From: Zhengitettix transpicula
Taxonomy: Eukaryota; Arthropoda; Insecta; Orthoptera; Tetrigidae
DNA: 64,000 bases
Reading direction: 5' to 3'
Assembly: GCA_037074705.1 (NCBI GenBank)
Contig: CM073590.1
Span: forward strand, 213,510,746-213,574,745
Below are positions 45,001-55,859 of the stretch, in pieces. Under the pieces are notes generated by a model. That model did no database searches, had not been told where the DNA came from, and worked only from the letters and a program-made list of their open reading frames with translations. The first letter of the stretch is position 1. The number at the start of each line of letters is the position of its first letter. Position numbers and translations under genes: made by a program.

Positions 45001-45161
45001 AATTTTTCACGGTTAAGCACCAGGTTCATATATCTTGATGTTGACGTTTCTGCGGTCATTCTCTACCGCTGTCCTAAGTCAATCTGAAGTTAGCGGTAGA
45101 GAATGACCGCATAAACGTCAACATCGAGAAATATGAACCTGGTGCTTAACCGTGAAAAATT
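45001..45161. repeat. 161-bp hairpin with 70-bp arms
   Basis: 45001-45070 is complementary to 45092-45161 with about three mismatches; the loop is 21 nt. The arms begin AATTTTTCACGGTTAAGCAC and end CTCTACCGCT. Such near-perfect palindromes are typical of foldback elements and can give long hairpin RNA if transcribed. Confidence 0.9.
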
Positions 45162-46795
45162 TATTTAAAATTATTGTCAATTTAACATTCTATATTTATT
45201 TCAATTTTTAATTTTCTTTTCTTATTAAATTATTATTTAAAAATTAACTAAATTATTTTGTTTATTATGTAAATTATGTTTATTATGTTATGGCATTCCC
45301 CTCTCCTTGACTACCCGCCGTAGGAGGTCTTCGACCGTTTAATTCCTAGAACGGCTTACCTGCGGTAGGAGGAAGTAACTTTTTGAAAACAATATCCCTT
45401 GGTCAAGTCAAGCTAATTTATTAAATATTATTAAAGATATGTACAATTAAAATTTTGCCCTCCCGACTAGCCAGTTATAAAAACTCAAGGATTATTGTGG
45501 CAAATTAGGCCCGAGAAACGATTTATAAAAAAAATGCTCTACGCAACCATGATATGTGCAATATTGGTTACCAGACTGGGGTCTCTGCAACACAGCGACG
45601 TCCCTCGCAGCTGGTCATCGATGTCTCTCTCGCTGGTGAATATCTCCACTTCTCAAGCAACCGCTCGCTGTGATTCTCCACTCAAGAGTCCTCCTCTAGT
45701 CAGCATCAGCAACAGAATGCTTCTAGGCCTCCACTTCTCCCGACCTGTGGGACCAACTGTTTCCCTATTGGTCTATTTAATTTATTATGGACCAATCACA
45801 GGTCTTAGGCAAACCGACGTAGAGAATTTCAACACCGAGACCCTCTGCACCTGCTGTTTGTTGACGGGAAAACCCCGGAGGTACAGTTACTATCCCCAGC
45901 CTGACTGGCACCAAACGGTACTTTTTGCCGACGTTCAATAAACATGGTTGCTCACGCGTTTAAATAAACTGACTAAAATATCAGTAAACTCAATTAAAAG
46001 ACGCCTATCCTAAATAACGCGCTATAATGTAAAGTAGTTATCATACTAAATTTTTTAATATTTTTATAGTTCGAGATCACAGTTGTTCTTAAGCCTGTTT
46101 GAGATAACGTTGGTCCTCTCTACTGACCTTTATTGTGTGTAGCGTGACCATATTCCATGAAGAAGAAAAAAACTCTGTTCAACTGAACACGCGAAGTGAC
46201 CTTGTAAGAGGAAATGTTACATTTCCTTTATAGCAATGCTGAATTACAACTGTTTTCTCAAACCCAAGAAATTGTTTTACTCTTACCAAACTGAGTTGTA
46301 AAATTATGAGATTATTGTTAATATCTATAACGATCGTGACGGCCATTTAGCGTATATAATTGATTTTTGTCCTCTCTAACTACTTTAATGTCTTATAAAT
46401 CTTGACCTCAGCATATTTACTGATCCTAAATATAATCAAAACGATTCCGAATTTTTAACCCGTAAAAGATCATTCGTTATCCAGTCCCTTAATTTAATAA
46501 TTCTAAATATCTAATGATGCCTCTGTTGTACTACATCCGATTTTTTTGAAACTCAACTTATTTCTCCATACGAAAAGGTTCAGAAATTCATTCCACAATA
46601 TTAATACATCAAAAGTAGCCGTTTTTGGCTCATATATGAGCCATATCTTCTATTAAGCTACAATTTTATACTCTACAACACCATTTTCTCCTAATTCACA
46701 GAATCTGTTTTAATATTCAGTCATTTTCACATCTTCCACTCCCGAAAAAATATTTTATTTATTTATTACAAGCCAAGAAGAAGGTGTAGAAAAGC
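45162..46795 (+). other. GC-richer stretch with a 148-codon open frame, unidentified
   Basis: At 45285-45960 the DNA is GC-richer. The + frame 45495-45941 encodes MWQIRPEKRFIKKMLYATMI..., Ser/Leu-rich, with no recognised domain or transmembrane pattern. The preceding A+T-rich part (TTTATTAAATATTATTAAAG... near 45420) loosely resembles the internal part of the TGTAAT...ATTACA elements, so this may be a decayed LTR-like repeat and the frame accidental. The rest (45960-46795) holds nothing recognised. Confidence 0.25.
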
Positions 46796-47083
46796 TATAT
46801 AAAGGGTAATCCACATAGTGGAAACTACCCTCTTATATCATAGGAAAGGGACTGAAAGGGGGATGCGAAACGTAGCTAAGGGTTAAATAGGAACTTCGGC
46901 CTATAGTTAAAGTATCATACCCAGCTATTCGCCTAAAAGTGATGCAGGTAAACCCCTAAAAAACCTGCATCAGGTAGGTGGAGCATTTCGTACTTGTCCC
47001 ATGCCTTTCCGATGGCGGGAGAGGGGTTTGCTGTGTGTGCCTTGACCAGTTTAGGAGGCAGCTGGTCGACTGTTCCAATAGTA
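46796..47083 (-). mobile_element. Oligo-A retroposon family, copy 4 (old, truncated)
   Basis: Matches the 3' half of the family in reverse orientation, from AAAGGGTAATCCACATAGTG to AGGAGGCAGCTGGTCGACTG. It is more diverged than the others, has lost its terminal oligo-T and shows no clear target duplication. Confidence 0.8.
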
Positions 47084-48469
47084 GGAGAGAAATTTTGTGT
47101 CCACATATACGTAATTCATTAACTGTACGACTCTAAAATATCCTTTTTCTATGATATGACTTGACCAGTACAATTCGGATAAATATTTAATTTCTGGGGG
47201 AAAGATTAAGGGTGGGATTTATGCTTGAAATAAAATATAAAAATGTAATTAATTTAATATATAATTTAATGACAAATTAAAAATTTAATTGAATATAAAA
47301 AAATGGAAATATGCAATTAATAAAAACTACGACTTCCTCTTTCTTTCAGGGCTCCAACAAATATCATGGGGTGACTACAATATGGCAAATTTAATTTAAT
47401 TTAATCAACAACTAAGGAGTCTGGCATTACGATACTTGAAAATAGAAAATATTTACGTTACCGTGCCGACAGATGTCTATTAGTTGCTGCTGATGAAGTG
47501 CAGGCTGCACTGTGGTAGCGTCGGGCAATGTCGTAGACTTCTGATGAGGCTGTCGAGTCTATCAATGATTGCCGTCGGACAGAAGATACAGACTCCCCAA
47601 CTTAGTGCTGAATCATCTACTGCTCGGGTCGTGAATTGGACCCGACTACGCTTTACTTTGGCTGGTCTCCGACTGCGTTTTACTGTATCTTTCAACTCGA
47701 TATTTCAAAACAATCACTAAAAATTTTGTTTGGATGTCATTGGTTGACCGCAGCCAAGATGGTAGCCAATTAAATCTATAGTACTTCCAGCTAAACGGAA
47801 TTTTCCCAGTTATCTGAATGTTTGGTGTCTCCGTCTGCGAAACAGATGCTTCCGGGTTTCAATTTGCTATGCCTAAGATTTTTGGTCGTCACTCGAAGCT
47901 GTTAGTCACCCCTTTAACGTCTTCTTGTTCGCGGGTCCATTTCTCTGATTTTCCTTTGTCCCAAAAGGTACGCAGGCCACTTTCGAGTCCAGTAGCCTCC
48001 ATCATAACCAAACAAACGTCTTCCGCCTTCGGAAATAACTTGCTTTATTTTATCATTCATTGAACAGCGTTATTAATATTTTATTTCGTTTTATTACTTT
48101 GGCAACAAGTAATTTATTATCTGCAATTCTATATTAAATTCTTACCGTGATTTATATTTCACTTAGTCACCATTAAAATAATTCAACACCATTATCGCTC
48201 ATTGCGAATATACGATTACCTGATTTTCATCCCCCCTATCAAAATTTTCTTAAATTTGATAAATAAGTAGTCATATAACAGACAAAAATAAATCCTAAAT
48301 ATTGTAAAACAGACAAATGCACGTATGTTTTATATTTGAAATTATACAAAAATGTAACAAATCAGATTTATGGTAACCTATTTCTTCTTGTTATTTTTGT
48401 CGGATATTAATTTCTTAGTGTGTTACGTGAATTATTTCATTGATGGGGAAGTCACGTGATTTCTAATGA
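47084..48469. other. No recognised feature
   Basis: GC-richer stretches at 47460-47700 and 47800-48020 contain open frames on one or both strands (up to 81 codons). No product is recognised and no splice-bounded exon is supported. Confidence 0.35.
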
Positions 48470-48914
48470 GAGGGATGAGACTGTGTCGCCATTTACGGGA
48501 AATTATGAGCCTATAAATACGTATGGGGCGATTAAATTGTGTCTGATCCACGTGTGACTGAAACCGCCACGCGACGCGACGTCACTCTCCCGTGTGACTA
48601 AATCTTCCTACGCAAACTATAAACTGAATGTTATTCCCTACAGGCGCGTCACTAAAAGTTGATGGTCGCGGGAGATTTGTGACCGTGCACGCAAACGCTT
48701 TGTTGCTATGCAGGATCCATAGCCGACGCTCACTGAGACTCGGACTAATGGAATTAGAACTACGAGACGACGACCTCCCTTCATTTGCATTCCAAGGCGG
48801 CACGTTACTCACGGACACGTATGAGCTGCTAAGTGAATTATCTGTCCCGTCTGTTTGCAGATTATCCAATATCATTTCGTACAGACTTTGGTAACTTAGT
48901 GACGTAGCAAGCAT
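48470..48914. other. GC-rich island, candidate exon open on both strands
   Basis: An abrupt GC-rich block lies in A+T-rich DNA. On + a TATAAATA-like box (48514-48521) precedes a frame bounded by an acceptor-like TTCCCTACAG (to 48642) and a donor-like GTAACTT (48891); 48643-48890 is open throughout in the frame starting MLFPTGASLKVDGRGRF. On -, 48914-48582 is a 110-codon frame, Ser-rich (SSSRSSNSISPSLSERRLW), whose composition resembles disordered regions of real proteins. The two readings cannot both be right and neither is recognised. Confidence 0.25.
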
Positions 48915-49272
48915 GTTTGTGAAAGTGTCATAATAATAATAAAATGATCAAATACGCCAGACTCTCAATGAAACTCTATAATACTCCGTTCTTTAAGTTT
49001 TATTTATTTATCCGGGTGAATCGTAGTGATAAACCTCTTTCCACAATTGGCTTTAAAACATCGTTATCACTTTGAAAAGTCATGGGACGTTAGAATTGAA
49101 TATATTGTAATTTTTAATTGAGAAATCATATTAGATTTAGAGCTATTTAGGGCTGAAAAAAGGTCTCGTTTTTGTAACAGGAAGGAATGTTTTAAATAAT
49201 CGTGACTAGTATGAGAAAGGAAACATTTGGATAAAAGAAAAACAAAAGAAAACGTTGACGCGCAGATGCTAG

Positions 49273-49843
49273 AGTTGAAATTTTTTATTTGTTATTTTTT
49301 AGGGCAACCGGCTACATGAGGGTAATCCACGTTGGACAACTCCCCTTTAATAGCATAGGAAGGGATTTGAAAGGGGGGATGCGGAAGGCTAGAAGAAGGT
49401 AGCCAAGAGTTACTAGGGCCCCCGGGCTATATTTTAAGGATCCTACCCGGCATTCGACTAAAGAAATATAGGGAAAACCCTAGAAAAATCTGCATCAGGT
49501 AGGTCGGGCATTGGGTACTTGTCTCACGCCCTTCCGACAGCGGAGGAGGAGTTTTCTGTGGGGAAGCTGCATTCCATTCTCCGTGCCTCGACCAGTTTAG
49601 GAGGCAGCTGGCCGACTATTCCAATGGGAATAGCGGACAACTCTTACCGTATGCTCAAGGTCTGTGACCCCGGAACACACACCTCTCAGAACAGGCCGAG
49701 GTGCCTCGGCTTGTGGGAACCTTAGTTCAGAAACGGAGAGGAAAAGGCATCCCCAAAGGTAGCCCCTTCGTATCTCTCCTACAAGGTTCTGCCTGCGAGA
49801 GAACATCCCTCGCATGTTACCTGCGAGAGATTTAGTTGAAATT
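49273..49843 (-). mobile_element. Oligo-A retroposon family, copy 5, near full length with TSD
   Basis: The element runs in reverse from its 5' end at about 49833 (CTGCGAG motifs) to the complement of its A tail at 49291-49296 and TTTTTTAGGGCAACCGGCTA. The direct repeat AGTTGAAATT (49273-49282 and 49834-49843) is a clean 10-bp target-site duplication. Open frames of 68 and 72 codons on opposite strands are not conserved between copies. Confidence 0.85.
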
Positions 49844-51189
49844 GATCTTAGTGGAGCAGTTCTAAGTTAAATCGACAAATGACTGCGATTTGTTTAGAAC
49901 CTGTTATATTTAGAGCTAATTACCTTTTACAATTATGCGCGTTATTAATACATCGTAAAACGAAACCGAGATAACGAAATAGTAAGATTGAGCCTTTTAA
50001 AATTTATTAACCTTTAACTTTTTAGTGCATGATTTTTTAGATTTTTTTAAACTAAATATTTTAAGATGTAGTTTTGCAAATACAATACCGTAAAAATAAC
50101 CAAAAAAGATGGTCGATTTATTTATAATAATATTATTTAAACATTTTTATTATGTTGGATAATGCAACATCATGTACAAGTAGGTTCTAAATATGAATGG
50201 ACATTAATCAATAGCTTCAGGTTTATGAGAATTTTCGTATTTGTAAATAAAATTTGGGTACAGTAACATTAAATACAATATAAAGTATAAAAAATCAAAA
50301 TATTTTTTATTAAAACTTATTCGAAAATAAGAAGTCGTAATGAAATTGATCAATAATACAAATTTATTAAAATAATTACTGCTCTGTTTATATACGAAAT
50401 GAATGAAAACACTTGGTATGCAACAAATATAATTTGGTCTGACTTACCAATAATTCACTTTAATTGTCTAATTATGAATGTAGTGTAATTAGAATATCTT
50501 GAGAATGACGCTTAAATTTTCTTTCATGAAAAAACAAAAAAACTCAGAAAATAAAGGTGACTGGCGAGTAGAAATCAGTCCTGAGGGGGTTGACTAGGTC
50601 AGGCATGTTTTTACCTGTACACGGATGCTATTTGTTTTTTCAGTGTCACATTTCTTTAATTGCATGATGTTAAATATCTGCTTCACAAATTAGTTCTCTT
50701 GGAAACCAGCAGACGTCTCTGAGGTGATACTGAAAGTTATGTTGCATATACGCAGAGGGTTACTGTTAAATACTTTACCACACTTTTTATGCACTGAAAA
50801 GAACAGCTCCCTTATTTTGTTTCTGAACCGCTCAAGTTTCACCCTGCCGAGAAATTTTCTCAAATTTGATTTACAGATGCTTAATTTTGTAATTTTCATA
50901 AATTAAGTTACATTACGTGACAATGCTAAATATTTTAAATAATACATTAAATTTTTATTAGTTTTAGTGTTTTGTATTTGACAGGTTATAATTAATTTTT
51001 TTTAAAAAAAAATTATCACGTATAATAGTGTTTCATATGTAATTAAAATATTTCAGAATGAATATCACACAGAGGCAGAAAGATTTCTAATTGAATAAAT
51101 AAATATTATTTTATTTTAATTTAATTTTTACACACAGAAATTTTGGTCCATTACTGACATTTTTCCTTCTGGTGTTTAGGGTATTAAAG
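49844..51189. other. A+T-rich DNA, nothing recognised
   Basis: Overlapping short frames at 50690-50906 on both strands have no recognisable content. Confidence 0.45.
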
Positions 51190-51455
51190 TCAATTTTTTT
51201 AGGGCAACAGGCTACATGAGGGTGATCCACATTGGGCACCTCCCCTTTAATAGCATGGGAAGGGATTTGAAAGAGGGGATGCGGAAGGGTAGAGGAAGGT
51301 AGCCAAGGGTTAACTAGGGCCCCCGGGCTATGGTTTAAGGATCCTACCCGGCATTCGCCTAAATAAATGCAGGGAAAACCCTAGAAAAACCTGCATCAGG
51401 TAGGTCGGGCATTGCGTACTTGTCCCACGCCCTTCCGATAGCGGGAGAGGAGAAG
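51190..51455 (-). mobile_element. Oligo-A retroposon family, copy 6 (5'-truncated, reverse)
   Basis: Begins with oligo-T and AGGGCAACAGGCTACATGAG, the complement of the family 3' end, and stops at GCGGGAGAGG, about the middle of the element. It faces copy 7 to form a large inverted repeat. Confidence 0.85.
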
Positions 51456-51478
51456 TAAAGTTACGACAGAAATATAAT

Positions 51479-52034
51479 ACGTTGGTCTAGCAGGAAGGAA
51501 ACCTGCGAGAGAATCCTCTCGCAGGTAAACCTTCACAGAGAGCTCAGGCGTAGGCTACCTTTGGGGATGCCTTCACAACTCTCTGGTTTTGTGAACTAAG
51601 GTTTCTACATGCCGAGGCACCTCGGTCTGTTCTGAGAGGTGTATGTTCCGGGGTCACAGACCTTGGGCATACGGTAAGAGTTGTCCGCTATTCCCATTGG
51701 AATAGTCGGCCAGCTGCCTCCTAAACTGGTCGAGGCACGGAGAATGGAATGCTGCGTCCCCACAGCAAACTCCTTTTCCCGCTATCGGCAGTACGTGGGA
51801 CAAGTACCCAATGCCCGACCTACCTGATGCAGGTTTTTCTAGGGTTTTCCCTGCATTTCTTTAGGCGAATCCTTAAAATATAGCCCGGGGGCCCTAGTTA
51901 ACCCTTGGCTACCTTCCTCTACCCTTCCGTATCCCGCCTTTCAAATCCCTTCCTATGCTATTAAAGGGGAGTTGCCCAACGTGGATCACCCTCATGTAGC
52001 CTGTTGCCCTAAAAAACAAAAAAAAAACGTTGGT
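51479..52034 (+). mobile_element. Oligo-A retroposon family, copy 7, near full length with TSD
   Basis: Runs from the GCGAGAGAATCCTCTCGCAG motif to GTAGCCTGTTGCCCTAAAAA with a long A tail. ACGTTGGT flanks it at 51479-51486 and 52027-52034. Its 3' half is complementary to copy 6. Confidence 0.85.
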
Positions 52035-52056
52035 GTAAAAAGTAAACTAATTTGAT

Positions 52057-52304
52057 TAAATAAAATAGCCAAATAAGAGACAAAATGAAGTGATGATATA
52101 AATACCACTCAACGTTTCTGCAATACTTGCTGATTTCGCCAGATGATTAAAAACGCAAGAGCCGTGAGAACAACACAACTACACTAACCAGGTGCTGAAC
52201 TCAAAATGAATTAATAATAATAGGATAAAATAGCCAAATACAGACAAAACAAGTCTGGTATTTATATCATCACTTCTTTTGTCTGATTTGGATATTTTAT
52301 CTTA
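52057..52304. repeat. Foldback copy of Penelope-associated repeat
   Basis: The ~50-bp arms 52057-52107 and 52256-52304 are inverted: AAATAGCCAAATAAGAGACA at left, TTTTGTCTGATTTGG at right. A direct repeat of the terminal motif, AATAGCCAAATACAGACAAA, begins at about 52235. The minus strand carries CTGGCGA-N17-GAAAC (52142 to 52114), a one-base variant of the motif in the 21.5-kb palindrome. Confidence 0.75.
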
Positions 52305-52413
52305 TTAATAATTTTCAAAACAGACGTATATTTTTCATTTTAAAGCAATCGGTAAGCTAAAACTGAACGAGAATGAGGAATTAAAAAAGGGGTTAGCGTA
52401 ACAATAAGGCATC

Positions 52414-52533
52414 ATAACTATTCTTGAGTTTCACAGTATCAGTTTATACGTTAATTGCAGTGATGTTAGATTTAATACGGATTATGAAATTAACGTACAT
52501 ATTGCAACTATGAAACTCAACAATAGCTATGTT
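52414..52533. repeat. Short inverted repeat
   Basis: CATAACTATTCTTGAGTTTC and TGAAACTCAACAATAGCTAT are inverted copies about 80 bp apart with two mismatches. The left part (GTTAGCGTAACAATAAGG) and a GTGATGTTTGATTTAAT-like motif also occur at 54215-54345, tying this to the Penelope-like element's 3' region. Confidence 0.6.
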
Positions 52534-52739
52534 AGTATTTTTTTATTTAAGTCAAGTTGAGATGCCAAAGATTCGTGATGAACAGAGAGAAAATCAGTTT
52601 TCCTATTCCTCAATTTAAAATATTACATTTTCAAAATTATCTAAAATAAATATTTATCATAAAAAAAGTAATTTAAATACAAAAATCAATCGTTAGTTTG
52701 TATTGATCACAGTTTGAACGCCATTTCTGATATCCTTAC

Positions 52740-53051
52740 AACGTATATCTGTATTGATGTTCACAGTTTGAATTTCGTCAAGAAATCATATTGAAGTAAA
52801 ATCAGACGCCTTTTATGTTCATAAAATTCCCTCAGAGTTTGTGAGAAAAACAACCGACAAGTTTTAAAACTCATTTTGTAAGCTAATTTACAGAGCGAGT
52901 AAACTTTTGACAATGATAAAAGTCTATTATCAGCATGTGACAGACGCAAATTGCTAAGGTATTTGCACCGTGGTAAAAACTTTAGATGTTCCCGGTGGAG
53001 TTTTAAACGGCCCGTAGAATTACTTTTAAAAATCACGTTACTACACGACAT
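52740..53051 (-). other. Possible N-terminal Penelope-like or unknown fragment
   Basis: The minus frame of 96 codons starts MSCSNVIFKSNSTG and continues LHREHLKFLPRCKYLSNL, basic and Leu-rich. The H-x2-L-x-FL-x2-C pattern faintly recalls the region before RT in Penelope-like proteins, and GIY-YIG remnants are nearby, but the match is too weak to assign. Confidence 0.15.
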
Positions 53052-53312
53052 ATCATCATTTCACCTGTGTTTGTAACTATGGAAACTGTATATTACATAT
53101 TCTGTGTCATCCAAAGACATTTTCCCACTCAGTTATCCTCCTCCACCGAGTTTCCTGATTTGATACAGAATAAAACAATGGAAAACGCTTCCGTTACAGG
53201 AGTGTTTAGGAAACTGAAGAAACAAGAAAATGAAATATAATAACTATTAACAAAAAAGATTAACGTCTGTTAAAAATAATAATGTTAAAAAACACCTTTA
53301 TACAAAGTTATA

Positions 53313-53600
53313 AAAGTTTGCAAAATTAAGAGTTCAAATTGTAACTTTTGTTACATCGGCCAAACAAAACGAATTTTAAGTACTAGGATTATAGAATATA
53401 AATCCAATTTAAAACTCTCATCTTTCAAACATAGTCGTATCAATATTAAATTTAATCACGGTTCCGATTTGGACAACGGCTCCAATTAACACAAAGAACC
53501 ACATTATACGATTAATTTATGAAATGCAGTTAATATTAAGCGTGACACAGAAAGTCTCAATAATATATAATGTTTCGTTTTACGTTCTTTGGCTCGTAGT
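53313..53600 (+). pseudogene. Penelope-like element GIY-YIG endonuclease remnant, plus strand
   Basis: The frame at 53313-53489 reads KVCKIKSSNCNFCYIGQTK, then RILSTRIIEYKSNLKLSSF, ending in a stop. C-K-I ... C-YIGQT-R-L-x-R-I-x-E is the GIY-YIG nuclease core (Y-I-G at the second motif, the catalytic Arg, and the Glu following RI). Beyond the stop, KEPHYTINL and NAVNIKRDTESLN continue the C-terminal pattern in another frame. The first motif has Cys where Tyr is usual, and EY replaces EH. No reverse transcriptase is present upstream. Penelope-like elements are the usual carriers of this domain in insect repeats. Confidence 0.75.
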
Positions 53601-54085
53601 TTATATCTTTGATTTTAGTCCCTTGCTCAATTTCCAGGCTTAAGTTATTCGCCGTTAAAAAGACGCTAATCCGTGTCAAAGCGTCCGGTATTTTTAAATT
53701 CAATATTTTAAGTTTTCTTGTATAAAGGTCGATTTTAGCATTGTTATAATAACTGTTATTTAAATGAAGTCAATTTTTAATTGAAACACTTGACAATTTT
53801 TTATTTTTGTTTGTACCTTGATCGCTACTGTCTCTTTGATGAATTCTGGTTTTCTGTATTTTCGTACAGAGTTATACATAATAATGGGACGCACTCAATA
53901 AATAGGCTAACATAACTTCCGAAGCAAGAATAACAGTCCGACTGCGCATGGCTGTAACTCCGCCATGCCCATCACATTTCCCATCCCGTGTTATTTGTTT
54001 CCCGTTTTAAATTTTAAATTAACCAGGATTTCAAGAAAAAAATTTACGTCTGACTAAATAATTAATAATATGTAAGATTGCCAAA
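53601..54085. other. No recognised feature
   Basis: A+T-rich with a GC-richer spot at 53930-53995; no supported coding. Confidence 0.4.
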
Positions 54086-54235
54086 TACAGACAAAATAAG
54101 TCTGAACCGTTCTTCAGGTGCTAAGAAGGGCCATGAGCGACACAACTGCACTCGTCAGTTGACAAAACTCAAAAGTGACGAAGACGGAACGACAATGGCA
54201 GAGCAGCAGGGTTAGCGTAACAATAAGGGAGCAAC
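54086..54235 (-). repeat. Penelope-like pseudo-LTR repeat, copy 1
   Basis: Starts with the terminal motif TTGCCAAATACAGACAAAAT. From AATAAGTCTGAACC to GCGTAACAATAAGGGAGCA it matches 54809-54950 with only a few differences in about 135 bp, in the same orientation. The pair brackets the minus-strand GIY-YIG fragment, as pseudo-LTRs do in tandem or partly tandem Penelope-like insertions. Strand is given to match the enclosed coding fragment. Confidence 0.75.
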
Positions 54236-54256
54236 TTCAATGGGAAAGCAGAAAGT

Positions 54257-54700
54257 TTAGCGTAATAATAAGAGGTCGCAGCAATTGTTGATTTTCATAG
54301 TGCCTGTTTGAACATTAATTTCTGTGATGTTTGATTTAATGTGAAGAGTCTCGGACATGAGTCTGGAATTGTACCTGGTATCAATGTATAAAATATTAGC
54401 ATACATTTGCCAATCAAATGTATGTTTAGAATTGATGATATGTTTGGATACTATAGATTGTTTATCAATGGGAAGTTTGATTATATTAGACATATGTTCC
54501 TTGATACGTGCATTAAGGGAACGTTTTGTTTGACCTATGTAGCAGTAATTAAAATTAGAGCATGAGATTTTGTAAACAACACAATGTTTGCTGTAGGTGT
54601 CAAGTGGGCCCTTGTGGATTTTTAACCAAGTAGGAAAGAGTATTAATAGATCTGTAAATGATGGATATTTTAAATTCTTTAAAAATTTGGACGAATTTGT
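54257..54700 (-). pseudogene. Penelope-like element GIY-YIG endonuclease remnant, minus strand
   Basis: Stop-to-stop frame of 148 codons. From the N-terminus: FLKNLKYPSFTDLLILFPTW, LKIHKGPLDTYSKHC, then the GIY-YIG core VVYKISCSNFNYCYIGQTKR, SLNARIKEHMSNI, a helical stretch with Asp/Gln and HIINSKHTFDW, ending in MSETLHIKSNITEIN. V-Y-K-I...YIGQT-R-L-x-R-I-x-EH matches the endonuclease of Penelope-like retroelements, with catalytic Tyr, Arg and EH present. Just upstream in another frame (54700-54810) INIVRNILITNEYRLNFINK resembles the thumb end of Penelope RT. The 5' part is cut off by the flanking repeat at about 54810, so only the C-terminal portion remains. Confidence 0.88.
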
Positions 54701-54808
54701 CTAATGTTTATGTGTTTATTAATAAAATTTAAACGGTACTCATTAGTGATTAAAATGTTTCGTACAATATTTATGTTGTGTTGATGGGACATGGAGTTAG
54801 AAAGTAAA

Positions 54809-54950
54809 ATAATAAGTCTGAACCTTTCTTCAGGTGCTAAGAAGAGCCTTGAGCGACACAACTGCACTCGCCAGTTGACAAAACTCAAAAGTGACGAAAA
54901 CGGAACGACAATGGGAGAGCAGCAGGGTTAGCGTAACAATAAGGGAGCAA
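54809..54950 (-). repeat. Penelope-like pseudo-LTR repeat, copy 2
   Basis: Direct repeat of 54100-54235 (AATAAGTCTGAACC ... AGGGAGCA), placed at the 5' side of the minus-strand GIY-YIG fragment. The tail GGTTAGCGTAACAATAAGGG is shared with 52395. Confidence 0.75.
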
Positions 54951-55144
54951 CGACAATACAAATAATAAATCGTACGTGTGATTCTAGTGATATAGTTAAC
55001 AGAAAATGTGATGTTTCGGGTGGAAATTCTTGAAAATATCTTAAACTCTTATTTGTACTCTCTGCGACACTGCCTTTTGGCCCCGTCAAGCGCTATCATT
55101 TTCTCTTGGGTGAGATATAAGTCGGTTTCAAATAATTTATTTTT
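54951..55144. other. No recognised feature
   Basis: A+T-rich spacer between two repeat copies. Confidence 0.4.
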
Positions 55145-55348
55145 TGAATAAGAAAGTTAACCAATTCAGACAAGAAGGTAATATAAAGAGCCTAGAGCGA
55201 CTCAAAAGCTTTTGAGTTTTGTCAGCTGACAAGTTCAGTTGTGTCGCTCTAGGCTCTTCTTAGCACAAGATGAAAGGAACAAGGATCCCAGAAACGTTGT
55301 ATGGTAGTCATATTCCCTATTTGTCTGAATTGGCTATTTTTCTTATGC
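55145..55348. repeat. Foldback copy of Penelope-associated repeat with internal deletion
   Basis: The outer arms are GTTAACCAATTCAGACAAGA and TTTGTCTGAATTGGCTATTT. Inner arms AAGAGCCTAGAGCGA (55187) and TCGCTCTAGGCTCTT (55246) fold around a centre that contains the perfect palindrome ACTCAAAAGCTTTTGAGT (55202). The left arm lacks the segment with GGATCCTTGTTCC that the right arm keeps, so the deletion affected one arm only. Confidence 0.8.
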
Positions 55349-55859
55349 ATTATTTTTAATCATTAATATTTTCATTTTAATTTATTTTTTTAGATTCATT
55401 CTGTAATACTCAGTGGTTTAATAATAATTATTACAGCTCGAAAGGACTCTGGATTAAGTCCTGACTGATGCCAGCATCCTGACTAATGATAATATACGAG
55501 AACTAAACATATTTAATAATAGTTTTGCGCAGTAATATTTTAATAATATCTATCCAAATCTATTAACAAATATTTGTTGATTTTTTTTCCTACACTTTAA
55601 TTTAAGTCCCAACTTAATTTTAATGTAAAATACATCTATTGATACATCTCATTTTGACAGATTATCTATTTTGAAATGTTTATATATCTTAGAGCTGAGC
55701 CCACAAATGTTTCTTTTGTACGCATTAAAATATTTAGTACTATTTCGTGAATGAAACAAGTCTTCGAATAAAAGCCAGTAAAATTGTTTTACCTCTTATT
55801 AATTGTCAGCAAAAGAAATACAAATTTTGAGTCCATTAAACACTGGACGTGAAACTGCT
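55349..55859. other. A+T-rich DNA, nothing recognised
   Basis: No supported feature. Confidence 0.45.

Noticed and set aside
45495..45941. 148-codon open frame as a gene
   Set aside because: No recognised domain, no supported splice or promoter context, and the surrounding GC-richer stretch looks like repeat DNA; kept only as an unidentified region.
49519..49815. Frames on both strands inside the retroposon copy (68 and 72 codons)
   Set aside because: Equivalent frames in other copies are broken at different places; no sign of protein selection.
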